Translations under genes and position numbers: made by a program
Notes under the pieces: model-generated
The model's database searches: none
What the model was told of the DNA's origin: nothing
The model's input: only the letters and a program-made list of their open reading frames with translations
Assembly (NCBI GenBank): GCA_030616435.1
Contig: JAUWXI010000005.1
Location: 1-17,000, forward strand
Reading direction: 5' to 3'
DNA: 17,000 nucleotides
Origin: Candidatus Parcubacteria bacterium
GTDB lineage: Bacteria; Patescibacteriota; Minisyncoccia; Minisyncoccales; JAUWXI01
Part shown: piece by piece, positions 10,377 through 17,000 of the stretch
How positions within the stretch are numbered: the stretch's first letter is position 1
Layout of the letters: each line of letters opens with the position of its first letter

Positions 10377-13313
10377 ATGGAATTCAAAGAAGTAAAATCT
10401 ACACCTAACTTTCCAGAGATAGAAAAGAAGATTCTTCAATTTTGGAAGAAAAATAAGATTTTTGAAAAATCGGTTGAGCAAAGACCTAAAGATGACCGCT
10501 ATTCTTTTTATGACGGCCCGCCCTTTATTACAGGTTTGCCTCATTATGGACATCTTTTAGGTTCAATTGCCAAAGATCTTGTTCCTCGCTATCAGACAAT
10601 GAAAGGAAAAAGAGTGAAGCGAGTTTGGGGTTGGGATTGCCACGGATTGCCGATTGAAGAGAAAACAGAGAAAAAATTAGGCCTGAAAAACCGTCGAGAT
10701 ATAGAAAAAATCGGTATTGATAGATTTATAAAAGAGTGTCGAGATTATGTGTCAGAAACCTCAGCGGAATGGGAGTGGTATATTGATCGTATTGGCAGAT
10801 GGGTTGATTTTAAAAATTCTTACAAAACAATGGATCTTTCTTATATGGAGTCGGTCATTTGGGCCTTTAAACAGCTTTACGATAAGGGCTTGATTTATCA
10901 AGGCTTAAAGACTCTTCTTTATTGTACGCGCTGCGGAACACCTGTTTCTAAATTTGAGATTGCTATGGATAATAGTTATGCAGACATGGAAGATCCGGCC
11001 ATAACTGTGGAGTTTCCTATTAGTACTAAAGGAAAGTTTGAAGGAGCGAGAATTTTGGCTTGGACAACTACTCCTTGGACCTTGCCGGCTAACAGAGCAT
11101 TAGTTGTTGACAAAGACGAAATCTATGTAGAGTTGGAATCGCTTGAGCCTGGCAACGCTTATATTGTAGCTGAAAAAAGGCTAAAGGCGGTTTTGGGCAA
11201 GGATAAATACAAAACTCTTAAAAGATTTAAAGGAAAAGAACTTTTGGGGTTAGAGTATCAACCACTTTATGATTATTTTCCGCCAAACGAAAACGATTTT
11301 AAAATTTATCACTGTAAAGATATGGTGAATATGGAGGAGGGGACAGGCGTGGTTCATTCAGCGCCCGGATTTGGGGAAATTGATACTGAGATGGGTAGGC
11401 ACTATAATTTGACTCTGATGTCTAATATTGATGATGAAGGTAGGTTTATTCAGGAAGTTAAAGATTTTAAGGGATTATATGTCAAGGCAGCCGACCCCTT
11501 GATTATTGAAGATTTGAGAAGAAGGGGTTTGTTATTCAAGGAAGCAAAAATAACTCACAGATATCCCTATTGTTATAGATGTGAAACCCCATTAATTTAT
11601 CGAGCCGTTAAGGCTTGGTTTGTGAATATTCAGGAAATAAAAAAGGAAATGTTGCGATTGAATCAGAATATTAATTGGGTGCCAGAGCATTTTAAAGAAG
11701 GGCGAGTTAAAAATACTATTGCTGAAGCACCTAATTGGTGTGTTTCGAGGACAAGATATTGGGCTACAATAATGCCGATTTGGGAATGTAAAAAATGTGG
11801 GAACTTGAAGGTGATGGGATCAATAAAAGAAATCGAGGAAAATTCGGTTGAGGAAATCAAGGTGACTGATCTGCACCGAACTGGTGTTGATCACATAAAA
11901 TTTAGATGTGAGAAGTGCGGTGGTCTTATGAGCCGGATACCTGAAGTACTTGACTGCTGGTTTGAATCAGGCTCAATGCCTTATGCGGAGTGGCACTACC
12001 CATTTGAGAACAAGGTTGCTTTTGAAAAATCCTTTCCGGCTGATTATATTGTTGAATATGTTGGTCAAATTCGGGCTTGGTTTTATTACCTTCATGCCTT
12101 GTCAACTGTTTTGTTCAAATCACATTGTTTCAAAAACGTAGTTGTTACAGGAACAATGGCTGGTACTGATGGAAGGAAAATGAGCAAAGTTTATGGGAAT
12201 TATCCTGACCCCAAAGAAGTTCTTAAAAAATATGGAGGCGATGCCCTTCGTCTTTATTTAATGGGATCCAAATTAATGTCTGGCAGGGATATTAATATTA
12301 CCAAAGGCGATGCATTGCTTGACCAGGTTAAAATTATATTACTGCCCTTATGGAACTCTTATAAATTTTTTGCTAGTTTTGCTAATCTTGCTGATTGGGG
12401 GCCGGATAATAAACTGCCTCAGAGTGATAATATTCTTGATCAATGGGTTATTAGCAGGACTAACCAATTTCATATTGAGTTTTCAACTAATATGGATAAA
12501 TATTATATTCCTGAAGCAACTAATTTAATTCAAGGATTTATTGAAGATTTGTCTAGGTGGTATATTAGAAGATCAAGAAATAGATTTAGAAAAGGCGAGA
12601 GAGATGCTATAGTCACACTTTATTGGGTCTTGCTTAAATCTATTAAAATAGTTGCACCACTAATTCCTTTTATTACTGAAGAAATTTATCAAAATTTAAC
12701 AGCAGGAAAAGAAAAAGAATCTGTCCATTTAGAGTTTTGGCCAGAAAAAGAAAAAGTTAATCAAGAATTACTTGATAAAATGGAGCTCATGCGCAGGGTC
12801 TGTAGTTTGGGACATGCAGCAAGGAAGAAAGCGGGAATTAAAGTAAGACAACCCTTAGCTTCGCTAAATGTCAAATGTCAAACGTCAAATGTCAAAGATA
12901 ATAAGGAATTGATAGATTTAATAAAAGACGAATTAAATGTAAAAGACGTTAAGTTCGTCAGGACAATTAAAATAGAGAAGAATTTAGTTGTCGAGAGAGA
13001 AAATAGTCTTGAGATAGCTTTGAATACTCGGATAACTCCAGAATTGAAAGAAGAAGGAATGATTAGAGAGGTTGTAAGGCAAATTCAGGGAATGAGGAAA
13101 AAGGCAGGATACAAGCCTCGTCATAGGATTTTGATTCAGTGTTCTGGGACAGACTTTTTAAACAAGATCTTAGAAAAAAACAAAGAATTTATCTTAAGGA
13201 GGACAATAGCTGAAGAATTCCAATTAGGTAAGCGGCCAAAACAAGTCTTTGATGTGGAAAGAGATATGAAAATTGAAGGGCAAAACCTTTGGCTGGCAAT
13301 CAAGAAATTATGA
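10377..13313 (+). CDS. ileS: Isoleucyl-tRNA synthetase
   Basis: This class Ia synthetase charges tRNA-Ile and edits Val. The 978-aa protein has YDGPPFITGLPHYGHLLGS with the HIGH-type motif HYGH (H56-H59), the CP1 editing domain with AWTTTPWTLPANRALVV and a VHSAPGFGEID segment, zinc-binding pairs CKKC and CEKC before VLDCWFESGSMPYA, and KMSKV (K601-V605) in place of KMSKS. The KMSKxxxNYPDP context and the long RDYVSETSAEWEWYIDRIGRW region recall the eukaryote-like (type 2) IleS class, which is inferred by eye. The C-terminal anticodon-binding part contains a palindrome and four heptamer repeats (12855-12895) with the frame kept. It starts at ATG 10377 with no Shine-Dalgarno. Confidence 0.96.
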   Translation: MEFKEVKSTPNFPEIEKKILQFWKKNKIFEKSVEQRPKDDRYSFYDGPPFITGLPHYGHLLGSIAKDLVPRYQTMKGKRVKRVWGWDCHGLPIEEKTEKKLGLKNRRDIEKIGIDRFIKECRDYVSETSAEWEWYIDRIGRWVDFKNSYKTMDLSYMESVIWAFKQLYDKGLIYQGLKTLLYCTRCGTPVSKFEIAMDNSYADMEDPAITVEFPISTKGKFEGARILAWTTTPWTLPANRALVVDKDEIYVELESLEPGNAYIVAEKRLKAVLGKDKYKTLKRFKGKELLGLEYQPLYDYFPPNENDFKIYHCKDMVNMEEGTGVVHSAPGFGEIDTEMGRHYNLTLMSNIDDEGRFIQEVKDFKGLYVKAADPLIIEDLRRRGLLFKEAKITHRYPYCYRCETPLIYRAVKAWFVNIQEIKKEMLRLNQNINWVPEHFKEGRVKNTIAEAPNWCVSRTRYWATIMPIWECKKCGNLKVMGSIKEIEENSVEEIKVTDLHRTGVDHIKFRCEKCGGLMSRIPEVLDCWFESGSMPYAEWHYPFENKVAFEKSFPADYIVEYVGQIRAWFYYLHALSTVLFKSHCFKNVVVTGTMAGTDGRKMSKVYGNYPDPKEVLKKYGGDALRLYLMGSKLMSGRDINITKGDALLDQVKIILLPLWNSYKFFASFANLADWGPDNKLPQSDNILDQWVISRTNQFHIEFSTNMDKYYIPEATNLIQGFIEDLSRWYIRRSRNRFRKGERDAIVTLYWVLLKSIKIVAPLIPFITEEIYQNLTAGKEKESVHLEFWPEKEKVNQELLDKMELMRRVCSLGHAARKKAGIKVRQPLASLNVKCQTSNVKDNKELIDLIKDELNVKDVKFVRTIKIEKNLVVERENSLEIALNTRITPELKEEGMIREVVRQIQGMRKKAGYKPRHRILIQCSGTDFLNKILEKNKEFILRRTIAEEFQLGKRPKQVFDVERDMKIEGQNLWLAIKKL
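12855..12895 (+). repeat. Palindrome plus four tandem heptamers inside ileS
   Basis: TTAGC-TTC-GCTAA (12855-12867) is directly followed by four units of ATGTCAA (12868-12895; the third unit is ACGTCAA). It is translated in frame as part of LASLNVKCQTSNVKDNKE, in the tRNA-binding C-terminal region after IKVRQP. The composition is unlike the flanking coding sequence. Confidence 0.8.
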
Positions 13314-13383
13314 AGAGAGTGTTTAAGGAAGGATTAAAGGCTTTTTGCATCTCATAAATTAAGGGCAATTATTACTTTACAAT

Positions 13384-14112
13384 ATGTTTGTTCACTACCG
13401 GAGCGAGGCTTTTATCTTAAAAAGAGTTGAAAGGGGAGAATCGGACAGGCTTTTTACTGTTTTTACAAAAGAATTCGGCAAGTTGGAGGTTTTGGGAAAA
13501 GCAATCAGAAAAATTAAATCAAAGTTAAGAGCAGGAGCCCCCCTTTTTTCAAAAAGCGAAATCGAGTTCATTCAGGGAAAAACTTTCAAAATCTTAACAG
13601 ATGCCATCTTAATTGAAGAATTTAAAAATATAAAAGAAGATTTGGGGAAGTTAGAAATAGCCTTAAAAGTCTCAGATTTGTTAGATGGACTTTTAAAGGG
13701 TGAACAAAAAGATAAAAAGGTTTGGAGGCTGTTGGGGGAGACATTTGATGAGCTGAATAACTGTTCCATACTCCATACTTTACATTCCTTGATTTATTAC
13801 CATTTCTTTTTTAAACTCCTGAAAATTTTAGGCTATTCTCCTAGCTTGGCAAGCTGTGCTTTTTGTCAGAAAAATTTAGGGACCAAAATCTCTTTTTCTT
13901 TTGAACAGAGAGGATTGATATGTTATCCTTGTTCAAGAAGATTAAAAAAGGAGGGAGATTCTACAATCTTTGAAATAAGAGCTAAAAGAATCGAGTTTTT
14001 AAGGAATCTTTTAGAAAAAGATTTTTCTTTCTTAAAAAAAATGAAATTGGAGGCAGAGGATCTGAAATTTCTTGAGAAATTTTCAAAAAGGTATCTTGCT
14101 TTTGTTTTTTAA
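13384..14112 (+). CDS. recO: DNA repair protein RecO
   Basis: RecO works with RecR and RecF to load RecA on SSB-coated DNA and anneals strands. The 242-aa protein has the N-terminal OB fold (YRSEAFILKRVERGESDRLF, TVFTKEFGKLEVLGKAIRK, then KLRAGAPLFSKSEIEFIQG and KILTDAILIEEF), a helical middle, and a zinc finger formed by C158-C161 (CAFC) and C180-C183 (CYPC). The length is normal. It begins 70 nt after ileS; that gap has TTGCAT (13345-13350) and TATTAC (13370-13375), but with 19-bp spacing, so a separate promoter is doubtful. No Shine-Dalgarno. Confidence 0.93.
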   Translation: MFVHYRSEAFILKRVERGESDRLFTVFTKEFGKLEVLGKAIRKIKSKLRAGAPLFSKSEIEFIQGKTFKILTDAILIEEFKNIKEDLGKLEIALKVSDLLDGLLKGEQKDKKVWRLLGETFDELNNCSILHTLHSLIYYHFFFKLLKILGYSPSLASCAFCQKNLGTKISFSFEQRGLICYPCSRRLKKEGDSTIFEIRAKRIEFLRNLLEKDFSFLKKMKLEAEDLKFLEKFSKRYLAFVF

Positions 14113-14113
14113 C

Positions 14114-14147
14114 ATACCTCTGGGGATATCTTCTCTTTGCTTAAAAT
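14114..14147 (+). repeat. Start-proximal element, copy 2 (before the surface-protein gene)
   Basis: It begins 1 nt after the recO stop and ends exactly at ATG 14148. Against 9746-9780 it shows 29 identities in 34 aligned positions with one gap; ATACCTCT, GGGATAT and AAAATATG are shared. Its hairpin is weaker than in copy 1. Confidence 0.6.
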
Positions 14148-15794
14148 ATGAAAAAAACCACTCTTTTAATTTTGTTTTTACTTCTTTTTGGGGTTGCAAT
14201 TTCTTTTTACTTTTATCGTAAAAATATTTTCTCAAAAGAGGTTTTGAAGTTAGAGATTTTAGGGCCTGAAGAAACAAAGATGGGGGAGGAAATAGAATAT
14301 GTTGTTAGATACAAAAATCAGGGAAATATTACCCTAGAAGAAGCAGAGTTGATTTTTGAATACCCAGAGTCTACCTTTCCTCCTGAAGGAGAAAGCAGGG
14401 CTATTAAAGATTTAGAAGATATTTATCCTGGTGAAGAGGGCTCTCAAACCTTTAAAGCAAGATTATTTGGTAATACTGGAGAAACAAAGAAAGCTAAGGC
14501 TTCTCTTTCCTATCGTCCCAAGAACTTAAAAGCCCTTTTTGAATCAAAAACGACTTTTATAACTAAAATTACCTCGGTTCCTCTCAGTTTTGAAATTGAT
14601 TCACCTTCAAGGATTGAGATAGGAAAAACTTTTTCCTTCAGAATAAATTATTTTTCAAGTGCAGATTACCTACTTTCAGATTTGAGAGTAAAAGTTAATT
14701 ATCCTTCAGGTTTTGAGTTTTCAGGGAGTACTCCCCCTGCTTTGGAGAGAACAGAGTGGGATATAGGGCTTTTGAATCCGGCTGAAGGGGGGAGAATTGA
14801 GATCTCAGGAAGATTGGAGGGGGAGGTAAGAGAAGAAAAAATTTTTCGGGCAACATTAGGTTTATGGAAAGAAGGAAACTTTATTCTATTAAAGGAGGCG
14901 ACAAGGGGAGTTCAGATTGTAAAGCCCCATTTATACGTTTCCTATTTAATCAACGGATCCCCTGAATATGTTGCCAGTCCCGGAGATTTTCTCCATTTTG
15001 AGATTTTCTTTAGGAATATTGGTGAAGAACCATTCAGGGATTTATTCTTGGTAACAAGATTAAGAGGGGAAGCTTTCGATTTTGATACCTTGAGAACAGA
15101 AGATGGGGACTTCCAAAAAGATGTAAGCTTTATTCTCTGGGATTGGAAAAAAGCTCCCCTTTTAAAGTTTTTAGGGCCCCAAGAAGAGGGAAAGGTTGAA
15201 TTCTGGGTAAAATTGAAAAGAACATGGGAGCCACTTGAGAGCAATCCTGAACTTGGAGTCGAAGTTGAGATTTCTAAAGTGAAAGAAACTTTCATGCTTC
15301 GAGTTAATTCTCTATTGGAATTGAAACAATCAGTCTTTTTCAAGGAAGAAAAATTCGAAAATAAAGGAGCTCTTCCCCCTAAAGTTTCAGAAACTACAAC
15401 CTATAGTGTAGTTTGGAAAACAAAAAATCATTACAACGATGTTGGAAATGTAAAGGTAAAAGCTATTTTACCAAAGCAAGCGAAATTAACAGGAGAGATT
15501 TTTCCTAAGGATTCAGAATTAACTTTTGATTTAAAAAGTAGGGAAATTGTTTGGAACATTGGAGAGTTGAAAGCAGGTTCTGGCATTTCAACACCCGAAA
15601 AATCCATTGCCTTTCAAATTGCTTTTACACCCACTGAAGATCAAAAAGGAAAAGTTGCTCTTTTGATTAATGAGGCCAGAATTGAGGGGGAAGATCTGTG
15701 GGCAAAAAAGACAATAGAAGCTATGACTCCTGGTGTTGATACAACCTTGCCTGATGACCCAACTGTAAGTGAAGAAATGGGAATTGTTGAGTAA
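14148..15794 (+). CDS. Membrane-anchored extracytoplasmic protein with DUF11/CARDB-like repeats
   Basis: The 548-aa protein has an N-terminal hydrophobic segment (about residues 4-24, after MKKT) with no lipobox Cys and no clear signal peptidase site, so it is probably an N-terminal anchor with the rest outside. The remainder looks like three or four Ig-like beta-sandwich units: one from about residue 30 (GEEIEYVVRYKNQGNITLEE), one from about 145 (SPSRIEIGKTFSFRINYFS), one from about 275 (SPGDFLHFEIFFRNIGEEPF) and one from about 415 (ETTTYSVVWKTKNHYNDVGN). Each has the pattern of DUF11/CARDB-type domains (hydrophobic-x-Y-x3-N-x-G). Similar proteins are common in Patescibacteria and may support the cell envelope or attachment. 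No catalytic motif is seen. It is followed after 16 nt by glyS. Confidence 0.65.
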   Translation: MKKTTLLILFLLLFGVAISFYFYRKNIFSKEVLKLEILGPEETKMGEEIEYVVRYKNQGNITLEEAELIFEYPESTFPPEGESRAIKDLEDIYPGEEGSQTFKARLFGNTGETKKAKASLSYRPKNLKALFESKTTFITKITSVPLSFEIDSPSRIEIGKTFSFRINYFSSADYLLSDLRVKVNYPSGFEFSGSTPPALERTEWDIGLLNPAEGGRIEISGRLEGEVREEKIFRATLGLWKEGNFILLKEATRGVQIVKPHLYVSYLINGSPEYVASPGDFLHFEIFFRNIGEEPFRDLFLVTRLRGEAFDFDTLRTEDGDFQKDVSFILWDWKKAPLLKFLGPQEEGKVEFWVKLKRTWEPLESNPELGVEVEISKVKETFMLRVNSLLELKQSVFFKEEKFENKGALPPKVSETTTYSVVWKTKNHYNDVGNVKVKAILPKQAKLTGEIFPKDSELTFDLKSREIVWNIGELKAGSGISTPEKSIAFQIAFTPTEDQKGKVALLINEARIEGEDLWAKKTIEAMTPGVDTTLPDDPTVSEEMGIVE

Positions 15795-15810
15795 ATATCT
15801 TTCGTCAATT

Positions 15811-17000
15811 ATGGAAAATCTAATGAAAAAAATTGTATCACTTTGTAAAAGGAGAGGTTTTGTTTTTCCAAATTCTGAAATTTACGGTGGTATTAGAGGT
15901 TTTTACGATTACGGTCCATTGGGGACGGAATTAAAAAACAATATCAAAAAAGAGTGGTGGCGAGAAATGGTTGATTCAAGAGATGATGTTGTAGGTATTG
16001 ATGGAGCAATTATTACCCATCCTAAAGTCTGGGAGGCTTCAGGCCATGTCGAAGGATTCACCGATCCCTTAGTTGAATGTAAAAAATGTCACAAAAGATT
16101 TAGGGCTGACCATTTAGTTAAAGACTTGGAGATAAGAGAGACAGGGGCAGCGGGAGAGGAGCTGGTTAAGAAATTGACTAAAGCTTTAAAAGGAATAAAA
16201 TGTCCTGAATGTGAGGGGGAATTAACCGAACCTCGGCGTTTCAATCTTTTGGTTGAGGCTGAATTGGGTGTAGTGGAAAAAGAAAAAAGAAAAGTCTATC
16301 TGCGAGGTGAAGCCTGCCAGAATATTTATTTGAACTATGAAAATGTTTTAAAGTCTACACGCCTTAAGATTCCCTTTGGAATTGCTCAGATTGGAAAAGC
16401 TTTTAGGAATGAGATTACTCCAAAGAACTTTTTGTATCGTCAAAGAGAATTTGAACAGTGGGACCTACAATGGTTTTGCAAACCTGAAGAAATGGAAAAG
16501 TGGTATGAATTCTGGAAAGAAGAGAGAATGAGATGGTACAAAAACTTGGTTAATCACAAAGAGAAGATTAGATTTCGCCAGCATAAATCAGATGAATTAG
16601 CTCATTATACCAAGGTAGCTTTTGATATAGAATTTGAGAGCCCTCTTGGTTGGTTAGAATGGGAAGGAATTCATTGGCGAGGAGATTGGGATCTTTCTCG
16701 ACATGGAAAGTTTTCAGGCAAGGACTTTACCTACAAAGACCCTGAAATAGGGGAGATGTTTTTGCCCCATATTGTAGAAACCTCAGGTGGAGTTGATAGA
16801 ACTTTTCTCTTTTTACTTTTTGATGCTTACCAGGAAGAGAAAATCAAAGGAGAAAAAAGAGTGGTTTTAAAATTAAGACCTGATTTAGCCCCAATTAAAG
16901 TGGCGGTTTTTCCTCTTTTGGCAAATAAGCCAAAACTTGTTCAGAAAGCCAGAAAAGTTTATGAGATGTTAAAACCTGAATTTTCTACTGCTTGGGATGA
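15811..17000 (+). CDS. glyS: Glycyl-tRNA synthetase (single-chain alpha2 type), 3' part beyond the window
   Basis: This class II synthetase charges tRNA-Gly. The visible 396 codons contain the N-terminal GFVFPNSEIYGGIRGFYDYG motif, HPKVWEASGHVEGFTDP, zinc-type pairs C90-C93 and C131-C134, motif 2 at residues 191-205 (IAQIGKAFRNEITPK), a YRQREFEQWDLQWF segment, and late LPHIVETSGGVDRTFLF. This is the homodimeric type of archaea, eukaryotes and some bacteria, not the alpha2-beta2 GlyQ/GlyS pair. ATG 15811 gives MENLMKK; ATG 15823 is an alternative. The anticodon-binding domain lies beyond the window. Confidence 0.95.
   Translation, partial: MENLMKKIVSLCKRRGFVFPNSEIYGGIRGFYDYGPLGTELKNNIKKEWWREMVDSRDDVVGIDGAIITHPKVWEASGHVEGFTDPLVECKKCHKRFRADHLVKDLEIRETGAAGEELVKKLTKALKGIKCPECEGELTEPRRFNLLVEAELGVVEKEKRKVYLRGEACQNIYLNYENVLKSTRLKIPFGIAQIGKAFRNEITPKNFLYRQREFEQWDLQWFCKPEEMEKWYEFWKEERMRWYKNLVNHKEKIRFRQHKSDELAHYTKVAFDIEFESPLGWLEWEGIHWRGDWDLSRHGKFSGKDFTYKDPEIGEMFLPHIVETSGGVDRTFLFLLFDAYQEEKIKGEKRVVLKLRPDLAPIKVAVFPLLANKPKLVQKARKVYEMLKPEFSTAWD

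Noticed and set aside
11950..12528. Two alternative-frame plus-strand ORFs within ileS
   Set aside because: They are shadows of the intact ileS frame, which carries all expected synthetase motifs.
12868..12895. CRISPR-like array in ileS
   Set aside because: Contiguous 7-bp units without spacers inside an open coding frame; simple tandem repeat.

Overview
This window is clearly AT-rich, densely packed bacterial DNA. Taken together, the features suggest a small-genome bacterium of the Candidate Phyla Radiation (Patescibacteria, perhaps a Parcubacteria-type lineage): almost no Shine-Dalgarno sequences, -10 boxes sitting 6-8 nt from start codons, a divergent GreA, a membrane-anchored protein of DUF11-like repeats, an IleS resembling the eukaryote-like type, and short tandem heptamer repeats inside a coding region. 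The lineage is an inference from gene style; no 16S gene or phylogeny is available here.

Layout. 1-772 (minus): 5' part of rtcA (RNA 3'-phosphate cyclase), cut by the window edge and divergent from a GreA-family factor (848-1348). 1409-2681: two tandem HDDC2/YfbR-like HD-domain genes; the second has lost two acidic active-site positions. 2682-2913: an N-terminal remnant of a DUF72 (YecE) gene running into an intrinsic terminator, then a promoter. 2914-5054: polX and a Nudix (Ap4A-hydrolase-like) gene. 5095-6961 (minus): a compact translation and ribosome-rescue block read in the order smpB, ssrA (tmRNA), infC, rpmI, rplT; infC appears to start at AUC. 6999-7624: an N-acetylmuramoyl-L-alanine amidase gene broken by a frameshift.

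7625-9700 is the accessory and most interesting part. A near-consensus promoter drives a Lys-rich 42-aa ORF, a small PqqD-like RiPP recognition element protein, a radical SAM/SPASM enzyme and a truncated GNAT stub, ending in a terminator. This has the architecture of a peptide-modification (RiPP) cassette. A pair of similar ~42-bp direct repeats brackets it. Beyond it, 9781-17000 is mostly housekeeping: a histidine phosphatase, ileS, recO, a surface/periplasmic repeat protein and the 5' part of glyS, all on plus. A ~35-bp element ending exactly at the start codon is shared by the histidine phosphatase and surface-protein genes.

Functional picture: core information processing (tmRNA/SmpB rescue, IF3, L35/L20, IleS, GlyRS), DNA repair (PolX, RecO), nucleotide and RNA-end clean-up (HD phosphohydrolases, Nudix, RtcA) and one peptide-modification cassette. 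Three of the four intact or broken genes between 7.0 and 9.6 kb show a frame problem or truncation, so that stretch is either decaying accessory DNA or contains sequencing indels.
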